DNA of 17,003 nt from Thermogladius sp. (GCA_009904025.1 WYEE01000012.1:1-17003), one strand, 5' to 3'. Positions 6,033 to 13,164 are shown, counted from the stretch's first letter. The notes: generated by a model not told the origin, from the sequence alone. Numbers and translations: made by a program.

Positions 6033-7622
6033 GTGGTTAAATATATTTTTGTGACAGGCGGAGTTCTATCGAGCCTTGGTAAAGGTGTCATAGCTGGGTC
6101 AATAGGGTTGCTGCTGAAGGGGGCAGGGTATAACGTTGACGCCGTGAAAATAGACCCTTATCTAAACGTCGACGCAGGCACTATGAACCCATACATGCAC
6201 GGGGAGGTTTTCGTCACAGAGGACGGCGGCGAGACAGACCTGGATCTAGGTCACTACGAGAGGATCATGGGTAGGGAGATGTCGAGGATAAACAATATCA
6301 CAGCCGGCCAAATATATTTGTCGGTACTCGAGAAAGAGAGGAGGGGCGAGTACCTTGGGCAGTGCGTTCAAGTAGTGCCACACGTGACAGACGAGATTAA
6401 GAGTAGGATTAGAGAGGTGGCCAGGAGGCGGGGGGCTGACGTGCTGATTGTTGAAATAGGTGGCACAGTAGGCGATATCGAGGGCCTCCCGTTCCTGGAG
6501 GCGGTGAGGCAGATGAGGCTTGAGGAGGGTTCGTCAGGGACGGTGTTCATACATGTAGCTCTAGCCCCGATCATCTCGACAGGCGAGCTTAAGACTAAAC
6601 CCGTCCAGCACAGCGTCCAGGAGTTGAGGAGGATCGGCATACAACCAGACGCTATTGTGGTGAGGTCGGGTAGACCTTTGAACGAGGAGGAGAGGGCTAA
6701 GATAGCCCTATACGGTAATGTGCCCCCGAGAGCTGTATTCAGCGACCCCGATGTAACCTCGATATACGAGGTCCCATTGATCCTCCATAGAGAGGGTTTA
6801 CTGAAATATGTGGCGGAGGCTCTCAGGATAGAGTACAGGGAGCCGGATCTAAGCAGGTGGGTGGATTTCGTCGAGAAATCTAAGAGAGCGAGCAGGCAAG
6901 TGGACGTGGCCATGGTCGGCAAGTACACGAAGATAAGAGACAGCTATATAAGCATAGTCGAGGCGCTTAAACACTCGGCTGCAAACCTCGGGGTTAGGTT
7001 AAACCTGGCTTGGATTGAGTCAACGGATATCGAGAACGGGCAGGTGGGCTTAGACGTCCTCGACAAATACCAGGGGGCTGTGATATTGCCGGGGTTCGGG
7101 AGGAGAGGTAGTGAAGGCAAGCTTAGAGCGTTGAGGAAGCTTAGGGAGGAGGGCAAACCCACTCTAGGCATATGTTTCGGGATGCAATTGATGGCGGTTG
7201 AGGCTGCTAGAAACATACTGGGTCTCGAAGGCGCTAATAGCACGGAGCTCGACCCAGCCACCAGGCATCCAGTCGTGGATTTAATCCCCTGGCAGAGGAA
7301 TTTGGATAAACTCGGCGGTACGATGAGGCTTGGTGCTCATAAGATAAACTTAGAGAGAGGCAGCTTGGTATGGAGGCTATATGGCGTAACACCCATCTAC
7401 GAGAGGTTTAGACACCGCTACACGTTGAACCCGAAATACGTTGACAAACTCGGTGAAGCGGGGTTGAAGCCTTCCGGCTGGAGCGACGAGGGCTTCGTGG
7501 AGGTCGTTGAGCTGGTCAACCACAAGTTCTATGTTGGAGTACAATTCCACCCCGAGTTCAAGAGCAGACCGTTGAACCCGAGCCCAGTCTTCACCGGTTT
7601 CATCAGGTCGATCCTTGAGTGA
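6033..7622 (+). CDS. pyrG: CTP synthase
   Basis: This enzyme converts UTP to CTP using ATP and ammonia drawn from glutamine, the last step of pyrimidine nucleotide synthesis. The product has 529 residues, full length. The N-terminal synthetase domain begins KYIFVTGGVLSSLGKG, a P-loop-like nucleotide site, followed by KIDPYLNVDAGTM and FVTEDGGETDLDLGHYER. The class I glutamine amidotransferase domain starts near 290 (VAMVGKYTKIRDSYIS). It has the oxyanion segment PGFGRRG, the nucleophile Cys381 in LGICFGMQ, and His506 and Glu508 in FHPEF. All catalytic residues are present. The GTG at 6033 lies just after GAAGGG. The tRNA-Ser gene follows 35 bases after the stop. Confidence 0.98.
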   Translation: MVKYIFVTGGVLSSLGKGVIAGSIGLLLKGAGYNVDAVKIDPYLNVDAGTMNPYMHGEVFVTEDGGETDLDLGHYERIMGREMSRINNITAGQIYLSVLEKERRGEYLGQCVQVVPHVTDEIKSRIREVARRRGADVLIVEIGGTVGDIEGLPFLEAVRQMRLEEGSSGTVFIHVALAPIISTGELKTKPVQHSVQELRRIGIQPDAIVVRSGRPLNEEERAKIALYGNVPPRAVFSDPDVTSIYEVPLILHREGLLKYVAEALRIEYREPDLSRWVDFVEKSKRASRQVDVAMVGKYTKIRDSYISIVEALKHSAANLGVRLNLAWIESTDIENGQVGLDVLDKYQGAVILPGFGRRGSEGKLRALRKLREEGKPTLGICFGMQLMAVEAARNILGLEGANSTELDPATRHPVVDLIPWQRNLDKLGGTMRLGAHKINLERGSLVWRLYGVTPIYERFRHRYTLNPKYVDKLGEAGLKPSGWSDEGFVEVVELVNHKFYVGVQFHPEFKSRPLNPSPVFTGFIRSILE

Positions 7623-7624
7623 GC

Positions 7625-7632
7625 GATAAAAA
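7625..7632 (+). promoter_or_regulatory. TATA-like element of tRNA-Ser
   Basis: GATAAAAA is centred about 29 bp before the tRNA-Ser 5' end, right after the pyrG stop. It is the best-placed candidate in a 35-base gap. Confidence 0.35.
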
Positions 7633-7657
7633 CCGGTTTAACAATATTCATAATGAA

Positions 7658-7759
7658 GCCGGGGTGCCCGAGCGGCCTAAGGGGGTAGGCTCGAGTTCCG
7701 GCATAGGAGAGACCTACTGCCCCATACGGGGTACGCGGGTTCGAATCCCGCCCCCGGCG
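7658..7759 (+). tRNA. tRNA-Ser (anticodon CGA), intron-containing
   Basis: This is a class II tRNA. The acceptor stem is GCCGGGG/CCCCGGC with discriminator G, as in serine tRNAs. The anticodon stem is GTAGG/CCTAC (7685-7689 with 7713-7717) and the loop reads CT-CGA-G before a 16-base insert, giving CGA for UCG codons. The long variable arm has CCCC/GGGG pairing (7720-7723 with 7728-7731), and the T-arm is GCGGG-TTCGAAT-CCCGC. CCA is not encoded. A TTTT run at 7771-7774 could end the transcript. Confidence 0.95.
7696..7711 (+). other. tRNA-Ser intron (16 nt, canonical 37/38 site)
   Basis: The insert TTCCGGCATAGGAGAG lies between positions 37 and 38. TTCC pairs with GGAG to make the short central helix of a bulge-helix-bulge splice site. 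Removal leaves the normal loop CTCGAGA. Confidence 0.85.
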
Positions 7760-7777
7760 CTCACCAAGCGTTTTCTA

Positions 7778-7786
7778 CTTTAAAAG
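7778..7786 (+). promoter_or_regulatory. TATA-like element of tRNA-Leu
   Basis: CTTTAAAAG is centred about 34 bp before the tRNA-Leu 5' end. This suggests that tRNA-Leu has its own promoter and is not simply co-transcribed with tRNA-Ser. Confidence 0.4.
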
Positions 7787-7815
7787 AGTGCTACCCTAAT
7801 CTAATTAAGTGGAGT

Positions 7816-7900
7816 GCGGGGGTGCCCGAGCTAGGTCAAAGGGGTCGGGCTCAGGACCCGATGGCGTAGGCCTGCGTGGGTTCGAATCCCACCCCCCGCA
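7816..7900 (+). tRNA. tRNA-Leu (anticodon CAG)
   Basis: This is a class II tRNA with acceptor stem GCGGGGG/CCCCCGC and discriminator A. The anticodon stem TCGGG/CCCGA closes the loop CTCAGGA, giving CAG for CUG leucine codons. The variable arm has a short GGC/GCC stem, and the T-arm is GTGGG-TTCGAAT-CCCAC. There is no intron and no encoded CCA. It points towards the minus-strand S27e gene, which ends 59 bases away. Confidence 0.96.
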
Positions 7901-7959
7901 TTAAGATAGAGGCTCGTGGAAGGATTTCCCGCTTCGAAACTTTTCAGTGGATGAGTCTT

Positions 7960-8166
7960 TTAGCCAAGCTCGGCAACGATCTCGGCTTTATCCTTCAATA
8001 TCAACGCCTTACCCCCGGTTGGCTTGACCAGGATGCTACCGCAGACTCTGCATCGGGCGGGGTATGTTGAATGGCTGAAAACAATGTTTTCGGCTCCACA
8101 GGTCTTGCATATAACACGGTAGAACCTGCTCCTCGGTTGTGGGACGGGTATCTGCCTCCTCTTCAC
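7960..8166 (-). CDS. rps27e: Ribosomal protein S27e
   Basis: This is an archaeal/eukaryotic small-subunit ribosomal protein with one zinc ribbon. The 68-residue product has cysteines at 20, 23, 39 and 42 (CKTCG and CRVCG). VFSHSTYPARC and the conserved tail LVKPTGGKALI complete the family pattern. The GTG start at 8166 shares one base with the TAG stop of L44e (TAGTG), and GGTGGTGA just upstream is a strong ribosome binding site. This decides the start against a longer open frame reaching to 8235. It is translationally coupled to L44e, a widely conserved archaeal gene pair. Confidence 0.96.
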   Translation of the reverse strand: MKRRQIPVPQPRSRFYRVICKTCGAENIVFSHSTYPARCRVCGSILVKPTGGKALILKDKAEIVAELG

Positions 8167-8453
8167 TACTTCACCACCTCGGTCAGCTCGGCTTTCTTCA
8201 ACCTGATACCCTTCCTGTGGATTACATACCCGCACTCCTTACACTTCAGCTTCAACACTACTTTCTTCGTGGTTTTAGCAAACCTCTTCTGCTCAGCCTT
8301 CCTCTTAGACCCATAGCCCTGCTTCTTCCTAGCATACCTTCTCTCACCCTCAGCTAGGCTCCTCCTCTTTCCATGTTTGTAGATTGTAACAGTGTGCTCT
8401 GTATGCCTCCTACACCTCGGGCAGTATGTTACTATTACCTTCGGTATCTTCAA
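8166..8453 (-). CDS. rpl44e: Ribosomal protein L44e
   Basis: This is a large-subunit ribosomal protein that contacts the E-site tRNA. The 95-residue product starts MKIPKVIVTYCPRC. It has zinc cysteines at 11 and 14 and again at 71 and 74 (CKECG), with the conserved basic middle YKHGKRRSLAEGERRYARKK and GYGSKRK. The TTG start at 8453 has a near-perfect AGGAGGTG (8468-8461) seven bases upstream, which sets the start against an upstream in-frame TTG at 8486. It has its own TATA-like box in the 45-base gap after carS and is coupled to S27e through TAGTG. Confidence 0.96.
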   Translation of the reverse strand: MKIPKVIVTYCPRCRRHTEHTVTIYKHGKRRSLAEGERRYARKKQGYGSKRKAEQKRFAKTTKKVVLKLKCKECGYVIHRKGIRLKKAELTEVVK

Positions 8454-8487
8454 GAGTAAGCACCTCCTCAAATACCATCTTATCAAT

Positions 8488-8497
8488 GTTTAAAAAG
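8488..8497 (-). promoter_or_regulatory. TATA box of L44e-S27e
   Basis: CTTTTTAAAC on the minus strand lies directly after the carS stop and about 39 bp before the L44e TTG. This predicts a short leader that carries the AGGAGGTG ribosome binding site. Confidence 0.5.
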
Positions 8498-8498
8498 A

Positions 8499-9026
8499 TT
8501 ACCACCTTTTATTCTTCAGTCTAAGCGCGAAAGCAATGTTATTTGTCGCAAGGTGGAGTAAGAGGATCACTGGGAGAGATATGGCTATGAGGAGTGGTTG
8601 GGAGGCAAAATCCCTGTCTAAGAAAAAGTAGATGAGAGTTGAGGCTACTGCGAAATCAAGCTGGTCTACTACGGGCAGGGGGTCGCCTGGCTTTAAATTC
8701 AACCTCCTCTTAAGGAAGGCGCCCGCTAAATCCCCGGCTAGAGCCGTAACTACGCCGGCCATGTTTAGGAGGGTCGTGTATAAACTCTCGAAAATTATAC
8801 CTATGATGCTCGAGGACATGAAACCCATGATCAACCCGGCTGTAAACCCCTCCCACGTCTTATGAGAGCCGAAAACAGGTTTTCCATCAATGAAAAACCT
8901 CCCAGCGTCTACCAGCTTTTCGCCTCGAACCAGCACGGGAGCGCTGTTTGCTACCATAGGGGACAAGTAGTATCTCAGGATAAAGTATGCTAAGTCTACG
9001 AGAACCTGGCTGTTAGAAGACTGCAC
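8499..9026 (-). CDS. carS: CDP-archaeol synthase
   Basis: This membrane enzyme transfers CMP from CTP to 2,3-bis-(O-geranylgeranyl)-glycerol 1-phosphate, giving CDP-archaeol, the branch point for archaeal polar lipids. The product has about 175 residues and four or five hydrophobic segments. The family marks are DGKPVFGSHKTWEG in the first half, and GDLAGAFLKRRL with LPVVDQLDF in the second half, the metal/nucleotide-binding region. I chose the GTG at 9026 because GGTGAT (9036-9031) sits just upstream. An in-frame GTG at 9035 would add three residues. Either start lies inside the end of the RecA-like ATPase gene, so the two are coupled. CTP synthase, which makes its substrate, is nearby but not in the same operon. 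Confidence 0.93.
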   Translation of the reverse strand: MQSSNSQVLVDLAYFILRYYLSPMVANSAPVLVRGEKLVDAGRFFIDGKPVFGSHKTWEGFTAGLIMGFMSSSIIGIIFESLYTTLLNMAGVVTALAGDLAGAFLKRRLNLKPGDPLPVVDQLDFAVASTLIYFFLDRDFASQPLLIAISLPVILLLHLATNNIAFALRLKNKRW

Positions 9027-9618
9027 CAAAATCACCTATCCTAAAATACAGTTTGAGGGTTCTACCCGACGGCTTCTCAAGTCTGATAAATCTCTTAGAG
9101 TCCTCGAAGTTTACTTGGAAGATAGTATCGAAGTAGAAGTCGAGTAGTTTAAACCCAGAGGCCTCTAACTCGCCGGACTCACCAACCCTAACCTGCGCTG
9201 AAGCAACCACCCTACCACCTCTGAGACTGTAATCGTAGAGCCTAGCGAGGGTAAATAAGAATTTAGATGCCGCATCACTCCTCGTCGCGAGAGGCCTGTA
9301 TAGGGCGTTAACACTGTCTATGAAAACATAATTGAAGAGGGGTGTAGAGGACACTTTCAGCAGTAGTTCTACAAACATGTCGAAGTCCACGAGGTCAGCG
9401 AACTCCACGTTACTGAAGTTCTCGTCCGCCCTAGCTATCTTGTCGTAGTGTAGACTGCCCTCTGTGCTCACGTAGATGCATTTTCTAAATGGGGCACATA
9501 GCTCGCGTGCCAGGCTGATCAATATATTCGTTTTACCTGAGGCGGCCGGCCCATAGAATAAGGTTGTCGGCGAGCTCGAGATAACCCTAGTTAACACTCC
9601 TGGAATTCTGCGCAACAA
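9013..9618 (-). CDS. RecA-superfamily ATPase, RadA-paralogue/RadB-like
   Basis: This is a single RecA-like core domain of 201 residues, without the N-terminal helix-hairpin-helix domain of RadA recombinase. Walker A is GPAASGKTN (23-31). After it comes VSTEGS (50-55), as in RadA/RadB/KaiC-type proteins, and Walker B is YVFIDS (97-102). A further SAQVRVG strand near 144 resembles the L2-preceding region, and the C-terminal part is mostly beta. Family knowledge suggests a role as a recombination mediator or regulator that assists RadA. It starts with TTG-TTG at 9618 after GAGAGG. It heads the minus-strand set with carS and diverges from an RNase H-fold protein. A KaiC-like signalling role cannot be excluded. 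Confidence 0.8.
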   Translation of the reverse strand: MLRRIPGVLTRVISSSPTTLFYGPAASGKTNILISLARELCAPFRKCIYVSTEGSLHYDKIARADENFSNVEFADLVDFDMFVELLLKVSSTPLFNYVFIDSVNALYRPLATRSDAASKFLFTLARLYDYSLRGGRVVASAQVRVGESGELEASGFKLLDFYFDTIFQVNFEDSKRFIRLEKPSGRTLKLYFRIGDFGAVF

Positions 9619-9650
9619 CTTATACCTCTCTCGTTATATCACTTTGCTTC

Positions 9651-9661
9651 AAGTTTAATAC
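9651..9661. promoter_or_regulatory. Central TATA-like box between RecA-like ATPase and RNase H-fold gene
   Basis: AAGTTTAATAC lies almost exactly in the middle of the 74-base divergent gap, about 39 bp from the minus start and 36 bp from the plus start. It reads as GTATTAAACTT on the other strand, so it is TATA-like in both directions. Confidence 0.4.
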
Positions 9662-9692
9662 TCTATCAAACCTCTAGTTAACCTTAGCATGG

Positions 9693-10373
9693 ATGAAAAC
9701 AGCCGCTGGAAACGTGGTTGTCTTGCTTTCTAGGAGACTAGTTGTAGCAGTCTACGACCCGAAGTGGTTTATGGAGGTAGTTGAGAGGCTGAGGAGGAGG
9801 GGTCTGCCATTCTCCTTCTACTACACAGTGGAGGAGCTACCCGAGTATAGTGTTGTCTACACAGACTCAGACGAGATTTTGAGGGAGCTTGATAGTAGGC
9901 GTGATCTAACTATAGTATACGACCCTGAAAAAACATGCAGGGGCCTGGAGAAAGCTGTTTTAAACGCTATGTTCAGGGAGGATTACACGTTACTCACAAT
10001 AGGCATAGACCCCGGTTTGACGCACGCCTACATAGCTCTAGGTGACTCAACGCTTCTAGGGTGGGGTTTCGCAGAACAGGTGGTTGAGAAGGTGAGGGAG
10101 CTAGTGGAGTGTATTCCAGCCAAGAGTAAGGTTGTGAGAGTTGGAGGTTATAGTAGGGGCCTTGAGATCGCGAAGGAGATCAAGGATAACCTGAGGGATA
10201 TAAGAGTCGAAATCGTAAGCGAGTACAATACGACCCCGTCTCATAGCAGGGGGGTGGATGGTCTATATAGGGGTCTTAGAAGCATTCTTGCGAGGCAACC
10301 GTACCTTAAGAGGAACAAGGACATCATAGCGGCTTTGAAGATATCCTTGAAGCAGGGGGTTGAAGTAGTTTAG
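9693..10373 (+). CDS. Predicted RNase H-fold (YqgF/RuvC-like) protein, uncharacterised
   Basis: I do not recognise a named family. The 226-residue product has an N-terminal alpha/beta part (1-98) of unknown fold. Its C-terminal part carries the three spaced elements of YqgF/RuvC-type RNase H domains: TIGIDPG with Asp106 at the end of the first strand; VEIVSEYNTT with Glu177, where YqgF has a DERxTT motif; and NKDIIAALKIS with Asp210, like the C-terminal D-x-x-A-A helix. If the alignment is right, a full D-E-D metal site is present and the protein could be a structure-specific nuclease. It starts at ATG 9693, close behind a TATA-like box, and diverges from the RecA-like ATPase. Downstream is the UbiD-family gene after a 74-base gap. 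Function is inferred only. Confidence 0.6.
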   Translation: MKTAAGNVVVLLSRRLVVAVYDPKWFMEVVERLRRRGLPFSFYYTVEELPEYSVVYTDSDEILRELDSRRDLTIVYDPEKTCRGLEKAVLNAMFREDYTLLTIGIDPGLTHAYIALGDSTLLGWGFAEQVVEKVRELVECIPAKSKVVRVGGYSRGLEIAKEIKDNLRDIRVEIVSEYNTTPSHSRGVDGLYRGLRSILARQPYLKRNKDIIAALKISLKQGVEVV

Positions 10374-10400
10374 TCTGGAACCAGCATGATTGTAAGGGTA

Positions 10401-10429
10401 GGTTAATTATGGAGTCGGCGGGATTTATC
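10401..10429 (+). promoter_or_regulatory. Promoter candidates for the UbiD-family gene
   Basis: Two TATA-like boxes lie in the 74-base gap: GGTTAATTAT at 10401-10410 and ATTTATC at 10423-10429. The second is about 22 bp before the GTG start and predicts a leaderless mRNA. The first would give a leader of about 17 bases. A small dyad, CTGGAACCAG, follows the previous stop at 10375-10384. Confidence 0.35.
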
Positions 10430-10447
10430 TACTGGGTTATCGTATAG

Positions 10448-11734
10448 GTGCGGTGTTTGACAACCTTAAGGAGCCTCCTAGACTCCGTCTTGAAGAGAAG
10501 CGATACTTATGTAGCAGGGGAGCTTGAAGCCGAGTATGAGCCTACGAGAATAGTCTACAAGCACCCGGATAAGAGAGTCGTCTTTAGGATCAAGGACGGC
10601 AAGTGGATTTGTCTATCAAATATTTTCAGGAGTAGGCTAGACGTCTACGAGCTCTTCAACGTGAGGGGGGATGTGGAGTTATATGAGAAGATCTTGAGAG
10701 CATACTACAGCCCTGCACCGCTTGAAGTAGATGATTTCGACAAGTACTATGCTAGAGTAGACTTCACGTTACGAGACCTACCGTTCATAAGGTTCTACCG
10801 CGAGGACGGGGGCATGTACCTGACGAGCGCAGTCTTCATAGCGTGCCTAGAAGGCGTCTGCAACTCGAGCTTCCACAGGGTTATGTACATAAGCGAGGAC
10901 AAGGCTACTCTAAGGATTGTGCCGAGGCACCTGTACTACATGGTTAAGAAATCACATGAGTCGGGGAAGGACCTCCCGGTTGCAATGGTTCTAGGCCTCG
11001 ACGTCTACCAGGAGCTGGCTTCAGCTATGAGCCCACCCTACGGCGTCTTCGAGGTAGGTATAGGGGCCGCCTTGAGCGGGGTGAGCAAGGTTGTTAAAAC
11101 ACCGGTCTTCAAAATACCTGTACCGGTTACATCGACGCTTGTTGTAGAAGGCGTTATATCAAGGGAGGAGGAGTGGGAGGGGCCTTTCGTCGATATACTC
11201 GGGTTAGTTGACGAGAGGAGGAAGCAACCTGTTTTCAAGCCCGTAGCATACTACTCGACCCTGGCAGGCGAGCTAGTCTACCATGCGATAGTCCCCGCGA
11301 CATCAGACCACTTTGCTTTAATGGGGTTGCCTAGAGAGCCTTTAATATATGAGAGCGTGAGAAAAGTCTCGCCGGGTGTCAAAAAGGTTAGGCTGAGCTC
11401 GGGGGGAGGTAGCTGGCTTATAGGGGTTATCTCGATAGAGCAATCGACGAGGGGTGAGGCGCTGAACGCTGCTCTAGCGGCTTTAACAGGGCACCCCAGC
11501 ATGAAAGTCGTTGTAGTCGCCGACGAGGATGTTGACGTAGACGACCCCCTCCAGGTTGAATGGGCTATAGCCACGAGGAGTAAACCCGGTGAGGATGTTA
11601 TTGTATTGAGAGGGGCTAAAGCGAGCACGCTGGATCCTAGGAGCCCTAACGGCGTGGGGGATAAACTAATAATAATAGCGACGAAGCCCCTGGATGAACC
11701 GTGGAGTAAATACCGGAGGGTAAACCCGCCTTAA
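10448..11734 (+). CDS. UbiD-family decarboxylase, probable anhydromevalonate phosphate decarboxylase
   Basis: In the archaeal mevalonate pathway this enzyme decarboxylates trans-anhydromevalonate 5-phosphate to isopentenyl phosphate with prenylated FMN. The product has 428 residues, typical of archaeal UbiD proteins. Around 240-249 it reads EEEWEGPFVD, the segment that contains the catalytic glutamates of the UbiD family (compare EGPFGE in relatives). GIGAALSGV and KTPVFKIPVPVTSTLVVEGV precede it, and the C-terminal DPLQVEWAIATR is the conserved D-P...V-W-A-x-A-T-R end. The assignment to the mevalonate substrate, not to an aromatic acid, rests on the two aconitase-X subunits 1.5 kb downstream. 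The GTG start is probably leaderless. No UbiX flavin prenyltransferase gene is seen in the window. Confidence 0.87.
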   Translation: MRCLTTLRSLLDSVLKRSDTYVAGELEAEYEPTRIVYKHPDKRVVFRIKDGKWICLSNIFRSRLDVYELFNVRGDVELYEKILRAYYSPAPLEVDDFDKYYARVDFTLRDLPFIRFYREDGGMYLTSAVFIACLEGVCNSSFHRVMYISEDKATLRIVPRHLYYMVKKSHESGKDLPVAMVLGLDVYQELASAMSPPYGVFEVGIGAALSGVSKVVKTPVFKIPVPVTSTLVVEGVISREEEWEGPFVDILGLVDERRKQPVFKPVAYYSTLAGELVYHAIVPATSDHFALMGLPREPLIYESVRKVSPGVKKVRLSSGGGSWLIGVISIEQSTRGEALNAALAALTGHPSMKVVVVADEDVDVDDPLQVEWAIATRSKPGEDVIVLRGAKASTLDPRSPNGVGDKLIIIATKPLDEPWSKYRRVNPP

Positions 11735-11735
11735 G

Positions 11736-11750
11736 AGTGTGCTACACACT
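11736..11750. promoter_or_regulatory. Perfect 6-bp dyad AGTGTG-CTA-CACACT
   Basis: This inverted repeat has two perfect 6-bp arms and a 3-base loop. It starts two bases after the UbiD-family stop codon and ends against GGTTTTATAG (11751-11760), the TATA-like box of the next gene. It could be a terminator hairpin of the upstream gene, since TTTT follows two bases later, or an operator at the BRE/TATA position of the kinase gene. Confidence 0.45.
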
Positions 11751-11820
11751 GGTTTTATAGAAGAGCAACCCTATTCTAGACTATCCGAGTACAGGTCCCA
11801 GCGATCCTGTAAGCTAGGGG

Positions 11821-13113
11821 GTGTCTCCTACGCCGTCTCTCAAACTCTCAAGAGGTGAGGGGGTTAAGGTATTCGGGCCTATGACTCTTATGCTTAAAAC
11901 AGGTTTAATAGAGATTCTAGGCAAGAAGATCGGAGTCGGCGAGAGAATAATAGTTCACAAGCTTAAAAGCTACCCTGTTATCGCACTAGACGACTCTGAG
12001 ATAGATCTAACCATGGTTAACGAGGCTCAGATAAAGAGGCTGGAGGAGGATGAACCGTACTTCAAATGGGTTAAACTCGCGGAGGAGATCGCGGGTAAAG
12101 AGGGAAGAGTTGTAGTAGTCCTGGGAGAGGTAGACTCGGGTAAATCTTCCTTTACAACACTTGTCTTGAACAAGGCTTTGGAGATGGGTTTGAAGCCGGC
12201 TCTAGTAGACGCGGACGTCGGACAAGCAGATGTGGCGCCCCCGGGATACGTTTCCCTAGCATACCCGGATGACCAGGTTTTATGGAATAGGAGCCTGAAA
12301 CCAGTTAGAATGCTGTTCGTAGGCGATATAAAACCGCAGAAGAGGAGTGATGCAATTATAGGCAATGTTAGAAGGCTTGTTGAAACCGCTCTCTCCGAGG
12401 GGCGGTCTCCTGTAGTAGTGGACACAGATGGCTGGGTGAAAGATGTAGGGGCCGTCTTATACAAGTTCAGGCTGGTAGCTGAGGTCAAACCGGATTTCCT
12501 GGTGTACATAGGTGGGGCGGACACTTGTTTCAAGTTGTTCGAGAAAATGGGCGTGAGGTACAGGTCGCTGGGCTCGCCGGCTGTTAAGAAGGTTAGAGAT
12601 AGGTCTGAGCGGAGGGAGTATAGGAGTGACAGGTATAGGGAGTTCTTCGCCAACGCCCCCCTTGTAAAACTCAGCATCGACGAGTTGTTGATACTGGACA
12701 TACCTGTACTCCAGGGGCTGAAAACGAGCCTTGGGGATGAAAGGGTTGTATATAGTAGTCTACTCGCCGGAAAATATTTTGTGATCGCGAAGGGTGATGC
12801 TAGAAGGGTTTACGAGGACTTGTCTAACACTCTTGGTAGAGACAAAGTAGTGGTCTACTCATATGGCTTCGAGAGAGGGCTGTACGTATCCCTAGTCGAG
12901 GATTCAGGGCTGGAGTGCCCGGGGCTAATCGAGAGGCTTGACTTCAGCTCGAACACCCTTTACGTGAGAACACCCTGCACAGGCATTAAACCAAGGCTGA
13001 TTAAAGGCTCGCCGATCAAGCTCACAGAGGATTTCCACGAAGAGTACATTGATAAATCCACGTGGGAGCCGCCGACGCAGGATCACACAATTACTCCGGC
13101 CCCATCCAGTTAG
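11821..13113 (+). CDS. Clp1/Grc3/NOL9-type polynucleotide 5'-hydroxyl kinase
   Basis: This is an RNA/DNA 5'-OH kinase of the family that includes eukaryotic Clp1 and Grc3 and their archaeal homologues. It phosphorylates 5'-hydroxyl ends with ATP. The 430-residue product has an N-terminal beta-rich domain (about 1-95) and then the P-loop GEVDSGKSS (102-110). The diagnostic DADVGQADVAPPG (130-142) follows, carrying the catalytic Asp and substrate-contact Gln, and then VDTDGWV near 200. A C-terminal domain (about 280-415) and a Pro/Thr-rich tail complete it. The GTG at 11821 lies about 65 bp after a TATA-like box, so this gene probably has its own leader. It separates the UbiD-family gene from the phosphomevalonate dehydratase genes. 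Substrates might be spliced tRNA or rRNA ends, but nothing here proves that. Confidence 0.9.
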   Translation: MSPTPSLKLSRGEGVKVFGPMTLMLKTGLIEILGKKIGVGERIIVHKLKSYPVIALDDSEIDLTMVNEAQIKRLEEDEPYFKWVKLAEEIAGKEGRVVVVLGEVDSGKSSFTTLVLNKALEMGLKPALVDADVGQADVAPPGYVSLAYPDDQVLWNRSLKPVRMLFVGDIKPQKRSDAIIGNVRRLVETALSEGRSPVVVDTDGWVKDVGAVLYKFRLVAEVKPDFLVYIGGADTCFKLFEKMGVRYRSLGSPAVKKVRDRSERREYRSDRYREFFANAPLVKLSIDELLILDIPVLQGLKTSLGDERVVYSSLLAGKYFVIAKGDARRVYEDLSNTLGRDKVVVYSYGFERGLYVSLVEDSGLECPGLIERLDFSSNTLYVRTPCTGIKPRLIKGSPIKLTEDFHEEYIDKSTWEPPTQDHTITPAPSS

Positions 13114-13152
13114 TGGTGGGGACCACGCCTGGTTACACAGGGAATGTGTTTT
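13113..13152 (+). terminator. Two small hairpins with T-run after the kinase gene
   Basis: Directly at the stop codon, GTGGT-GGGG-ACCAC (13113-13126) can form a 5-bp stem. Then ACAC (13135-13138) can pair with GTGT (13146-13149), followed by TTT. This would fit transcription ending before the next promoter. Both stems are short. Confidence 0.3.
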
Positions 13153-13164
13153 CGGAAACAATTC

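Noticed and set aside
6368..7261. Long minus-strand open frames inside pyrG (and similar ones inside the kinase and UbiD-family genes).
   Set aside because: They are Ser/Thr/Leu-rich shadow translations opposite well-conserved genes, with no family motif or start signal.
7658..7900. tRNA-Ser and tRNA-Leu as a recent tandem duplication, since both carry GGGGTGCCCGAG near the 5' end.
   Set aside because: The similarity is limited to the conserved 5' part of class II tRNAs. Anticodon arms, variable arms and discriminators differ.
7901..7959. Possible small RNA or terminator between tRNA-Leu and S27e.
   Set aside because: There are only scattered short T-runs, no C/D box pair and no convincing hairpin.
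8167..8235. Longer N-terminus of S27e, opening at 8235 inside the L44e gene.
   Set aside because: S27e proteins begin near the KRRQ...RFYRV segment, and GTG 8166 has a strong ribosome binding site and a one-base stop/start overlap with L44e.
7876..8357. Plus-strand open frames over tRNA-Leu, S27e and L44e.
   Set aside because: They are antisense to two certain ribosomal protein genes and begin inside a tRNA. They show no protein family features.
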